The position numbers were made by a program, and so were the translations under genes. Shown in pieces: positions 37,596 through 46,419 of a stretch of DNA of 49,129 nucleotides. The DNA is taken from positions 2,370 through 51,498 of the forward strand of contig PMVV01000400.1 in NCBI GenBank assembly GCA_003166475.1, read 5' to 3'. The notes under the pieces were generated by a model that was not told where the DNA came from, did not search any database, and saw only the letters and a program-made list of their open reading frames with translations. Numbering within the stretch: position 1 is the stretch's first letter; every line of letters begins with the position of its first letter. Source of the stretch: Bryobacterales bacterium (lineage in GTDB: Bacteria; Acidobacteriota; Terriglobia; Bryobacterales; Bryobacteraceae).

Positions 37596-39281
37596 ATGCA
37601 AGCAGCACAAGCTTCCGAAATCTACGACGCCATCGTGGTAGGCTCGGGCGCGACCGGCGGTTGGGCGGCCAAGCGGCTGGCGGAAGCCGGCTTGAAGGTT
37701 GCGCTGCTGGAAGCCGGCCGCAACATCTCGCCCAAAGAATTCACCGAGCACATGCCGGCTTACAAGCTGAAGTACCGCGACATGTCGCCGGAAATCGCGC
37801 GTACACGTCCGGTGCAGAAGCAGTGCTACGCCTGCATGGAATACAACTACGACTGGTTCGTGGACGACCTGCAGAATCCGTACAGGACTCCGGCGGGCAA
37901 GCCGTTCACCTGGCAGCGCCTGCGCATTGTGGGCGGCCGTACGCTGGTCTGGGGACGCCAGAGCTATCGCATGAGCGATCTGGATTTCAAGGCGGCCAGC
38001 CACGATGGCTACGGCGAAGACTGGCCTCTCTCGTACAAGGAGATGGAGCCTTACTACGAGATCGTGGAGCGCTACGTGGGAATCAGCGGCGCGGCGGAAG
38101 GAAATCCCACGCTGCCGGACAGCCACTTCCTGCCGCCCATGAAAATGACTTGCGGCGAGGTGCGCTTGCGTGAGCGCGTGCAGGCGCAGTTCGGCCGCAC
38201 CGTCACCATCGGGCGCACCGCCATCCTCACCCAGAATCACAATGGACGCGCCGCGTGCCACTATTGCGGGCCTTGCGAGCGCGGCTGCGTGACGTTCTCG
38301 TATTTCAGTAGCCCGTTCACCACGGTGGCGGATGCGTTGAAGACCAGGAATTGCACGCTGGTCACGAACGCCGTGGTGCGCAGTGTCGATATGGACGACG
38401 CCAACAACCGCGCCACCGGCGTGACCTATGTCGACCGGCTTTCGCATAAGACCTACCAGGCGCGCGCCCGGAGCGTGATTCTGTGCGCGCAGGCCTTGGA
38501 ATCGACGCGCATCCTGTTGAACTCGTCCACGCGCGTGTATCCCAAGGGCCTTGCCAATTCGAGCGGCGTGCTGGGGCATTACCTGATGGACCACGCGGTG
38601 GGCGGAGGCGCCGCGGGCGATCTGCCCGGCTTCGACCCAACGCCGAGTTCCCCGAGCGCGCCGCATCGCGCCAACGGCATCTACGTGATTCGCTTTCGCA
38701 ATATCGCGAACGGGCCGCGGCATCCGCGCTTTATTCGCGGGTACGGATTTCAGGGCGGCGCCAGCGCGAGCTTCAACTTTGGCGCGGAGGGATTTGGCGC
38801 CAACTACAAGAAAGCCGTGCTGGCGGGAACCTACAGCATTGATCTGGGCGCTTTCGGCGAATCCCTGGCGCGCTTCGATAATTACTGCGATATCGATCCG
38901 GAAATGCGGGACGCCTGGGGCATTCCCGCATTGCGCATCCGGATGACCCACGGCGACAATGAGAAGGCCATGATGGAAGACGCCGCCTCGTCCGCCGCCG
39001 AGATGCTGGAGGCCGCCGGCGCCAGGAACATCAAGGTGAATTCGGATCTGGCGGAGCCCGGCATGGCGATCCATGAAACCGGCACCGCGCGCATGGGTGC
39101 CGATCCGAAGAAGTCCGTTCTGGACTCTTATAACCAGACGCACGATGTGAAAAACGTGTTCGTGATGGACGGCGCCAGCTACCCATCGTCGGCGTGCCAG
39201 AATCCCACGCTGACATTCATGGCGCTGACGGTGCGAGCCTGCGATCGTCTGATCGAGCGATTCCGGAAGAATGAAGTTTAG
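37596..39281 (+). CDS. GMC oxidoreductase (gluconate/glucoside dehydrogenase-like large subunit)
   Basis: YDAIVVGSGATGGWAAKRLAEAGLKVALLEAG; CHYCGPCERGC; C-terminal HETGTARMG and NPTLTFMALTVRACDRL. Confidence 0.92.
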   Translation: MQAAQASEIYDAIVVGSGATGGWAAKRLAEAGLKVALLEAGRNISPKEFTEHMPAYKLKYRDMSPEIARTRPVQKQCYACMEYNYDWFVDDLQNPYRTPAGKPFTWQRLRIVGGRTLVWGRQSYRMSDLDFKAASHDGYGEDWPLSYKEMEPYYEIVERYVGISGAAEGNPTLPDSHFLPPMKMTCGEVRLRERVQAQFGRTVTIGRTAILTQNHNGRAACHYCGPCERGCVTFSYFSSPFTTVADALKTRNCTLVTNAVVRSVDMDDANNRATGVTYVDRLSHKTYQARARSVILCAQALESTRILLNSSTRVYPKGLANSSGVLGHYLMDHAVGGGAAGDLPGFDPTPSSPSAPHRANGIYVIRFRNIANGPRHPRFIRGYGFQGGASASFNFGAEGFGANYKKAVLAGTYSIDLGAFGESLARFDNYCDIDPEMRDAWGIPALRIRMTHGDNEKAMMEDAASSAAEMLEAAGARNIKVNSDLAEPGMAIHETGTARMGADPKKSVLDSYNQTHDVKNVFVMDGASYPSSACQNPTLTFMALTVRACDRLIERFRKNEV

Positions 39282-39295
39282 GGAGGGGAAAGGCC

Positions 39296-40408
39296 ATGAT
39301 GCGGGAGTTGTGCATTTGTGTTTTGACGGTTTGGAGCGCGGGGGCCGCTGTGCCGCCGGTGATCCCAGGCGACTCCGAGCGAGGCGCCAAGCTCTTTGAA
39401 AACGAACGCTGCGTGGCGTGTCACAGCGTGAATGGCAAGGGTGGCAAGATGGGCATGGATCTGAGTGCGCGGGTGGACCGCGGCTTCACGCCCGCCCTGC
39501 TGGCCAGTGCCATGTGGAACCACGCGCCGGTGATGTGGTCGGCCATGGAAGGCGCCGGCATCGAACGGCCCCAATTGAGTCCGTCGGACGCCGCCGATCT
39601 GTTCGCCTACTTGTATTCGACGCGTTTCTTCGACAAGCCGGGCGACGCCGCGCGCGGCAAGCAGGCGTTCGCGGACAGGCACTGCGCGGAGTGCCACGGG
39701 ATTACCGAGTCGCGCGCGGAGGGCGCGCCGCCGGTAGTGAAGTGGGATTCGCTGGGGCAGCCCATGGTCCTGGTGCAGCAGATGTGGGACCACAGCAGCC
39801 GCATGCGGGAGGCCTTCGCGCGCAAGAAGATCGCGTGGCAGGAGCTGACGGCGCAGGATTTGAGCGATATCCTGGCCTATCTGCGCAACCTTCCGGAGAC
39901 GCGGGGTGTGAATACGCACTTCTCGTTTACCACGGGGGAAGGCGGGCAGGCCATATTCGAAGCCAAAGGCTGTGTGAAATGCCATGTGGGCAAGTTGGCC
40001 CTGGAGGACCGCCTGCACAATCTCGACCTGACCGAGATCGCGGTGGATATGTGGAATCACGCGCCCAGGATGATTCAGCCGGTGCCGCAACTTTCCGAGG
40101 ACGAAATGCGCCAGTTGCTCAGTTATCTCTGGATGCGTCAGTTTGTGTATGCCAAGGGAGACGTGGGGCGCGGCAAGCAGGTGTTTGCCGCCAAGCATTG
40201 CGCCGAATGCCACAACGGCGGGGAGCACGGCGCACCCCCGCTGCCGGGGCAAGGCCGGGGATACTCGGAAATCACGATCGTCTCGGCGCTGTGGAAGCAC
40301 GGCCCGCAGATGTTCACGCGCATGCGGCAGGCCAAGATGGCATGGCCGCGGTTCAGCAGTCCGCAGCAGATGTCGGATCTGGTGGCGTATTTGAATTCGG
40401 TGCAGTAG
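39296..40408 (+). CDS. Tetraheme secreted cytochrome c of four repeated modules
   Basis: Signal peptide; CVACH, CAECH, CVKCH, CAECH; each followed by [ML]W[NDK]H-x-x-x-M. Confidence 0.92.
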   Translation: MMRELCICVLTVWSAGAAVPPVIPGDSERGAKLFENERCVACHSVNGKGGKMGMDLSARVDRGFTPALLASAMWNHAPVMWSAMEGAGIERPQLSPSDAADLFAYLYSTRFFDKPGDAARGKQAFADRHCAECHGITESRAEGAPPVVKWDSLGQPMVLVQQMWDHSSRMREAFARKKIAWQELTAQDLSDILAYLRNLPETRGVNTHFSFTTGEGGQAIFEAKGCVKCHVGKLALEDRLHNLDLTEIAVDMWNHAPRMIQPVPQLSEDEMRQLLSYLWMRQFVYAKGDVGRGKQVFAAKHCAECHNGGEHGAPPLPGQGRGYSEITIVSALWKHGPQMFTRMRQAKMAWPRFSSPQQMSDLVAYLNSVQ

Positions 40409-40761
40409 GGCGCGCGATTTTTGCGGCTGGCTCGAAGCCAGTCACACGTTTTGCCAAAAATTTCATCGGCCCGATACGGCCGCGCCGGGGCCGGCTCTTC
40501 AAAATGTCTCGCCCGGCCTCACCGGCTGCCGTAAAGCTTGCCGCCTGCGACCGGCCGCCGCTCACTAACTAACACTCCAACAAGCAGTTAGACATACGTC
40601 CTGGCACTGCGCAGCCAACCTAACAGCGGGTCCCGAGCTCCCGGTGCGCCAGCCAGAGCTCATGGCTCGGACGGCGTCGATCTTGCCCCTCCGAGTCACT
40701 CTGGTATCCCTGAATGGCAAAATCCGGCTGCTATATTGTGAGTGAAAAAGGAGCGCTTCAC

Positions 40762-41085
40762 GTGGCACAAATAATTCCTCTCGGTTTTGTTACGGCAACT
40801 AATGCGGCTTTGACGGCAAATGTTCCGGCTCCGTCCGGACTTCCCCTGCGCTGCAACAAGGTTCTGGTACAGGCCTTCAAGACCGCGACCTCCAGCGATT
40901 CCGTCTTTGTCGGATTGAAAGGCCTGAACAAGACCACCGGCGCGGGAGTCATAGCGGTACTGCAGGCCGGCCAGTCGGTGGTGGTCGGAGACGAGCGCGA
41001 TTCCAACGTGCTGGATCCGACCGCGTTCGCCGTGGACAGCTCGTCGGGCGCCGCGGTGGTCACGGGCATGCTCTACCAACGGTAG
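40762..41085 (+). CDS. Small hypothetical beta-rich protein
   Basis: AAAAAGGAG ~8 nt before GTG 40762; AQIIPLGFVTATNAALTANVPAPSG...; ORF track opens at 40714. Confidence 0.65.
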   Translation: MAQIIPLGFVTATNAALTANVPAPSGLPLRCNKVLVQAFKTATSSDSVFVGLKGLNKTTGAGVIAVLQAGQSVVVGDERDSNVLDPTAFAVDSSSGAAVVTGMLYQR

Positions 41086-41093
41086 TCGCAATA

Positions 41094-41207
41094 CTGTTCA
41101 CTTTGGTGGGGCAGACCATCGCACTTCGTGGTCTGCCGCCTTCGGGGCGCGCTGGCAGACGACATAAAACGATCGTCTGCCTCACCCGAACATCATTAAG
41201 TGAACAG
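41094..41207. repeat. Nested-palindrome MITE/REP-like element, copy B3
   Basis: Outer CTGTTCACTT/AAGTGAACAG; GGTGGGGCAGAC/GTCTGCCTCACC; internal GGCAGACCA-10nt-TGGTCTGCC and GGCAGACGA-10nt-TCGTCTGCC. Confidence 0.9.
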
Positions 41208-41255
41208 CATTGACGGTAGTCCGGATCGTCTGAAATCAGGGAGGCTCATTACATT

Positions 41256-43667
41256 ATGAGAAGCATCGCTTTGTCAGTATTCGTGTGTGCGGTCACCGCG
41301 ATTGCCGCGCCCGCGCAGATCATCGTTGGCGGTGGAGCAGTGAACGTGGGAATCCCAGCCGGCGCCACCATTTGGTCTGCCGCAGCCCCGCCGTTGAACA
41401 CGGTCGGGGCAAATGGGGATTACTATCTCAATACCAGCACTTATTGCCTATATGGTCCGAAGGCCGCCGGGGTTTGGCCCTCCACCTGCGTTTCCTCGGT
41501 CCGTCAACTCGGATATGTTGCCGAGAACACGGGGAATAAGGGTACGGCGGGTGGTTATGCGCCGCTGGACGCAAATGCGCTCTTACCCGCGGCGAATCTG
41601 CCGGCCATCCCGGCGATCAACGGCACCAGCGTGCCCAGTAACAACGCATCGGACCAGACCGTCGTCACAACGGCCCCATCCGTGGGGGCGTGGGCGGCAC
41701 TTCCGGCGTGCCCCGATACTGGCGGGAACCACCTCAACTATAGCTCGGTCACGCACGGATTCCTGTGCGGAAACACTGGCGGCACGGCCGGCAGCGTCTC
41801 TTTTGGCGGAGTAGGGTCCGGCACGAATTCCAGTGCGCTTTTGGTCGGTGGGAGCCTGGGCTATAGCGGCGCAGGTCAAGTCAATGCGAATCAACTCAGC
41901 GGCGTGTCTCTCGCCAGCCTTTCGACCGGGCTGCTCAAGATTACCACCGGTACCGGCGTACCCAGCGTGGCCGCGTCTTCCGATGTGACAAGTACCCTCG
42001 GATTCACCCCCGAAAATCCGGCTAACAAGGCCGCCGCTGGAGGATATGCCCCGCTGAATGCTTCCTCGCAAATCCCGCTGACGAACTTACCTACGATCCC
42101 TTACGCCCAGACCAGCGGCGTGCAAGCTTCTCTCGGATTTACGCCGGCGAGCTATCCGGGAGCGGGCATTCCCACTTCCACCGGCAGCGCGTGGGGGACT
42201 TCCTACACGGTTGGGACAGGCGCGGGGAACCTGGTACAGCTAAATGGCAGCAGCCAGCTCCCGGCGGTGAGCGCCGCGCTATTGACCAATTGGCCGACCT
42301 TCAACCAGAGCACTACGGGAACCGCCGCCGGGGTGAACGGCGTGTTACTGTCTGGGCTTGCCACCGGGCTGCTCAAAAACACCACCAGTACGGGCGCTCC
42401 GTCCGTTGCGGTCGATGGTACGGACTTTGTCTCCCCGGCAGCGTTGAATGGCGGTACGCTCCCGGCTAGCGTGACTACCGTTGCCACTACCAGTAACATT
42501 ACATCGGGTGGCAACATCTACGCCAACAACGGCAGCTCCACGGCTGGATGCGTGCAATTTGGCGATTCCGGCCCGGTGCATACAACGGGTTTGTGCGCGC
42601 CGGCGTCCGGGGTGAACGTGCTTTGGAATCTGCCCGCGACCTCCGACTCCGACGGGCAGTCCCTGCTCGCCGACGGCAGCCACAACCTGTTGTGGTCCAG
42701 CTATTGGACCATGCCGCACCTGACCGGCCTGGTTACCTTCGCGCCGCCACCGGCAACGTCGGGTACTCCCACGCTGCTTACGGTAACGGCCCCGGCTCAC
42801 ACTATGTTGGCCGCCGGCACAGAGGCAAACGACCTTTACTTCAATTTGAACCGCACCGTGCAGTTCACCGGCGGGACCACCATCGCGAGTCAGCGCGCGG
42901 CGCTGTTCGCGTCTCCCGCATACTCATTCACATCGCCAACTACCATTTCAAACGCGGCTACCGTCGCCATCGCCGGCCCTCCCTCGGCGGGCACTAACGC
43001 TACCATCGCTACCGGCTTGGGACTTTGGGTGCAGACGAATGCGGTGGGCAGCGGGGTTACGACGGCCTATGGTGCCAGGTTCGATGCACCTACCGGAGCC
43101 ACTAACAACTACTCTGCGTACCTCAACGGCACGGCAATCATGACCGGTGGGCTGGTCAAGAATACCGGGACCAATTCCACGTTTACGGTGGTAGCGGCAT
43201 CGTCGCAAGCCACGGCGCTTCTTCAGATTCAGAACAGCTCCGCGGCCAACCAAGTCACGGTAGACAAGAATTTCAATGTGGCTGCGCCGGTCATCACTGG
43301 CACGCAAGCGGGGACTGCTCCCACACTGGCTTGCAACACCACCAACGAGACTGGCGCGGGCACTACCGGATCGCCAACGTGTACGCTTTCCGGCACCAGT
43401 TCGGATGTTAGCGGCCTCATTACTTTAACCACGGGCGGCGCCCCCGCGGCCGGGGCCAAGCTGCTTGCGTTCACCTTCGGGAACACTCACACGGCCGCTC
43501 CCGGGGCATGCCACATACAGCAAGTCGGCTCGCCAATAACTACGATTGCGCAGACTCCGTACATGACCGCTGCTGGTATTCCCACGGCAACCGCCTGGTT
43601 TATCTATAGCGGATCGACGGCACTGGCCGCGACGACGACTTACTATTTGTCATACATCTGCATATGA
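41256..43667 (+). CDS. Secreted protein with phage-tail-fibre-like repeats
   Basis: Signal peptide; LGYVAENTGNKGTAGGYAPLDANALLPAANLPAI and LGFTPENPANKAAAGGYAPLNASSQIPLTNLPTI; Gly/Ser/Thr/Ala-rich. Confidence 0.75.
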   Translation: MRSIALSVFVCAVTAIAAPAQIIVGGGAVNVGIPAGATIWSAAAPPLNTVGANGDYYLNTSTYCLYGPKAAGVWPSTCVSSVRQLGYVAENTGNKGTAGGYAPLDANALLPAANLPAIPAINGTSVPSNNASDQTVVTTAPSVGAWAALPACPDTGGNHLNYSSVTHGFLCGNTGGTAGSVSFGGVGSGTNSSALLVGGSLGYSGAGQVNANQLSGVSLASLSTGLLKITTGTGVPSVAASSDVTSTLGFTPENPANKAAAGGYAPLNASSQIPLTNLPTIPYAQTSGVQASLGFTPASYPGAGIPTSTGSAWGTSYTVGTGAGNLVQLNGSSQLPAVSAALLTNWPTFNQSTTGTAAGVNGVLLSGLATGLLKNTTSTGAPSVAVDGTDFVSPAALNGGTLPASVTTVATTSNITSGGNIYANNGSSTAGCVQFGDSGPVHTTGLCAPASGVNVLWNLPATSDSDGQSLLADGSHNLLWSSYWTMPHLTGLVTFAPPPATSGTPTLLTVTAPAHTMLAAGTEANDLYFNLNRTVQFTGGTTIASQRAALFASPAYSFTSPTTISNAATVAIAGPPSAGTNATIATGLGLWVQTNAVGSGVTTAYGARFDAPTGATNNYSAYLNGTAIMTGGLVKNTGTNSTFTVVAASSQATALLQIQNSSAANQVTVDKNFNVAAPVITGTQAGTAPTLACNTTNETGAGTTGSPTCTLSGTSSDVSGLITLTTGGAPAAGAKLLAFTFGNTHTAAPGACHIQQVGSPITTIAQTPYMTAAGIPTATAWFIYSGSTALAATTTYYLSYICI

Positions 43668-43671
43668 GGCG

Positions 43672-45141
43672 ATGAAGATGAAGAGACTCTTATTACTCGC
43701 TCTGGTGGTGGTGGGCGCGGCCTGCGGGCAGTGTACGCTGTGGAATCAGACCGGTTGTGGCTCCGTTTACGCCGGTACTCCCAACCCCACCCTGGCTTCG
43801 TTTCTGTCCAACGCCTGGGCTAACTTCCGGGCCATTAATGCCGCGACGGCGGGTTTGCCGCAACCGAAGATCACAGTGACCGCGCAGAGTTGGCCATGCC
43901 TGGGTTCCGCGCTGGCGACTTCAGTCCCGCTGTTTGGGCCGCACTGCGTCGAATACTCGAACCTGCTGAAAAGCGCCGGTGTGACCGTGCAGGATTTCAA
44001 TATTTGGCAGTTGGCCATGGCGTCGTCCGCGGAGTACCAAGCCGAGGGGATCGCCGGGCAGTTCAACATTGCGGGAGATTGCGTCGGCAACGCCGGAGCG
44101 CCGTATCTGGCCCTCAACCAAACGCCTGGAACTGGCAGCGGTCCGCACTGCATGGCGCTGCACTACTATGACCTGACCTTCGCCAACATGGCGGCCAACG
44201 GGATGACATTGAGGGCCGGAGATCCGCAGATGACGGACGATCTGATCGCATGCGGTCTCACTCCGGGAGGCACCCTCGCCAGCCCAACGATCGCGATCGC
44301 GCAGTACCAAAGCTGCATTACTTCGCTGCACAAAGCGGAGATCGCCCGCTGGCCCGGCATCACCGCGTTCCAGGTCATCGAAGAACCCACCGCGGGTATG
44401 GTTAACGAGCAGGTGTTCAGCGTGGCGGACGTGAGTGCGTTTATCCAGAATGAATCCGCCGCGCTTAAAGCCATCAATAACAACGGGCTGATGATTGGGG
44501 CAGCTGGCACGGGTATGAGTTGGCCCCAGCAATACGACAATGCGTATTGGGCGGATTGGACAAACAAATCGGGGAGCACCTATTCTGCTTTGGACTTTTA
44601 CGTAGTGGACCTGTTCTCGGCGAGTTGCGACTTGAGCACCGCTAACACCATGTTTCCAGGGCAGCTCTATTATGCCGCGGAACTGGCCAATTGGGTCGGC
44701 CCGTTCAGCGCCAACCCGGCCAACAAACAGTGGGGCTATATCACGGCCGCGAAGGCCGCCGGAAAGCCTGTGCGCATTGGTCAATCGGATGCGCCGATGT
44801 GGTGTCCCCAGGGCGCGATAGCGTTTCAGCCGAACGACTTCCTGGGCCAGTACGACATCGTCTGGGACACCAGCGGCATGTTCAATACGTGGCTGGCAAC
44901 CATGGTTCCTTGGGCCAGCGCCAACGGGGTGCAGTCGTTTGCGGTCTTTTTTTCGGCGCCGTTGTTCTACTACTCGTCGAATCAGAGCGACGATAATGAA
45001 GCCACCGAGGCCGCCGCCGCGGCCATGGCGAACCTGGCGGCTACGGATTCGGCGGCGACCTACAAGATGCTGGGGAAGTGGTTCGCGGAGTCCCTGGAAG
45101 GCAATGCCCACCTGAGCGGCAACGTTCACATGGGACGGTGA
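43672..45141 (+). CDS. Secreted hypothetical protein, possible TIM-barrel glycosidase-like fold
   Basis: Signal peptide MKRLLLLALVVVGAACG; ITAFQVIEEPTAG, KPVRIGQSDAPMW, VQSFAVFFSAPLF. Starts 4 nt after the previous stop. Confidence 0.7.
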   Translation: MKMKRLLLLALVVVGAACGQCTLWNQTGCGSVYAGTPNPTLASFLSNAWANFRAINAATAGLPQPKITVTAQSWPCLGSALATSVPLFGPHCVEYSNLLKSAGVTVQDFNIWQLAMASSAEYQAEGIAGQFNIAGDCVGNAGAPYLALNQTPGTGSGPHCMALHYYDLTFANMAANGMTLRAGDPQMTDDLIACGLTPGGTLASPTIAIAQYQSCITSLHKAEIARWPGITAFQVIEEPTAGMVNEQVFSVADVSAFIQNESAALKAINNNGLMIGAAGTGMSWPQQYDNAYWADWTNKSGSTYSALDFYVVDLFSASCDLSTANTMFPGQLYYAAELANWVGPFSANPANKQWGYITAAKAAGKPVRIGQSDAPMWCPQGAIAFQPNDFLGQYDIVWDTSGMFNTWLATMVPWASANGVQSFAVFFSAPLFYYSSNQSDDNEATEAAAAAMANLAATDSAATYKMLGKWFAESLEGNAHLSGNVHMGR

Positions 45142-45189
45142 GAAAGGGCGTCTGATCCGATCCTCCAGCCCGTTGTAAAATAAACTAGG

Positions 45190-45510
45190 ATGACCGATAT
45201 CGACACCGACACACGAGAACAGCAGGAAGGCCGGCCGTTCCCCCTTCCGCCCGCCTCCTTCGAATTCCTGGCCGAATCCCTCCGCCTGCAGGCCGAAATG
45301 CAACTGGGATTGATGCGTCTCGGCCCAGAAGAGCACCCTCCGGCCGATCTGGACCTTGCCCGCCACACCATCGATCTCATGGCCATGCTCCAGGAAAAGA
45401 CGCGCGGCAACCTCACCCTGGAAGAACAACGGCTGCTGGAGAATTCGCTCACCTTACTGCGGTTCCGCTACGTGCAAGTGGCCGACGAAGCCAAGAAGAA
45501 GACTGCCTGA
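45190..45510 (+). CDS. DUF1844 domain protein
   Basis: FEFLAESLRLQAEMQLGLM...LDLARHTIDLMAMLQEKTRGNLTLEEQRLLENSLTLLRFRYVQV. Confidence 0.85.
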   Translation: MTDIDTDTREQQEGRPFPLPPASFEFLAESLRLQAEMQLGLMRLGPEEHPPADLDLARHTIDLMAMLQEKTRGNLTLEEQRLLENSLTLLRFRYVQVADEAKKKTA

Positions 45511-46302
45511 ATGGCGGAGTGTGCCGTCAGGATCACCGTACTTGGCTCCGGCACCAGCACCGGTGTGCCGACCATCGGCTGCCATTGCGACGTATGCACT
45601 TCCGCCGATCCGCGGGACAAGCGCCTGCGCCCGTCCATCCTGGTGAGTTACGGCGGCCACCATGTGCTGATCGACGCCACGCCGGATTTTCGCGCGCAGG
45701 CCCTTCGCACGGGTTTCGAACGCTTGGACGCCATCCTGTTCACCCACGAGCATGCCGACCATATCATGGGCCTGGACGATGTGCGGCCCTTCAATTTTCA
45801 TCAGCGGGCCCGCATTCCTATCTACGCCTCGGAACGCACCATGGCCGCCATCCACGCCGCGTTCCGCTACGTCTTCGACGGCGACGAAAAGGGCACAGCC
45901 ATTCCGCAACTGGACTCCCACACGCTGAACGGGGCCTCGTTCGACCTGTTCGGCCTGGAATTCACGCCCATCCCGCTACTGCACGGTAAGGCCGCGATCT
46001 ACGGCTTCCGCTTCGGCAATGCCGCTTATCTCACCGACCACAGCGAGATTCCCGAGGACTCTCTCGACCGGTTGCGCGGCCTGGATGTGCTCTTCCTCGA
46101 CGCGCTGCGTTACAAGCCGCATCCCACGCATTCCACCGTGGACCGTTCCATCGCGACGGCCGGCCGTCTCGCGGCCAGGCGCGTCTTCTTCACCCACATC
46201 TGCCACGACCTGGCGCACGCGCGCACCGAGGCGCGCCTGCCACCGCACATCCGCCTGGCCTATGACGGGCTCGAAATCGAAGTGGAGGGCGCGCGTGCCT
46301 AG
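45511..46302 (+). CDS. MBL-fold metallo-hydrolase (PhnP-like)
   Basis: LGSGTSTGVPTIGCHCDVCTS; FTHEHADHIMGLDDVRPF; FLDALRYKPHPTHSTVD. Confidence 0.92.
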   Translation: MAECAVRITVLGSGTSTGVPTIGCHCDVCTSADPRDKRLRPSILVSYGGHHVLIDATPDFRAQALRTGFERLDAILFTHEHADHIMGLDDVRPFNFHQRARIPIYASERTMAAIHAAFRYVFDGDEKGTAIPQLDSHTLNGASFDLFGLEFTPIPLLHGKAAIYGFRFGNAAYLTDHSEIPEDSLDRLRGLDVLFLDALRYKPHPTHSTVDRSIATAGRLAARRVFFTHICHDLAHARTEARLPPHIRLAYDGLEIEVEGARA

Positions 46303-46311
46303 CCGGCTGTT

Positions 46312-46352
46312 GTGGGGCAGGCTCCCAGCCTGCGCGGGTCCCCCGGACCCGC
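46312..46352. repeat. Modular hairpin repeat element, copy 3
   Basis: GTGGGGCAGGCT-ccc-AGCCTGC then GCGGGTCC-ccc-GGACCCGC. Confidence 0.85.
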
Positions 46353-46419
46353 TCTTTGTTCGAAAGATCGAGCCGCTGTCAAGCGAAGGTGGCGGCCTGG
46401 GAGGCGCGGCGTAGGCTCC

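Noticed and set aside
40400-45150. Complete prophage
   Set aside because: Only fibre-like repeats are present; no integrase, terminase, capsid, portal or lysis genes seen.
43921-45429. 502 aa - strand ORF antisense to the TIM-barrel-like gene
   Set aside because: No motifs, Arg/Gly/Val-rich; the + strand protein has a signal peptide and operon spacing.
46303-46419. FMN riboswitch upstream of ribF
   Set aside because: No RFN-element consensus strings seen; the leader is made of the dispersed hairpin modules.
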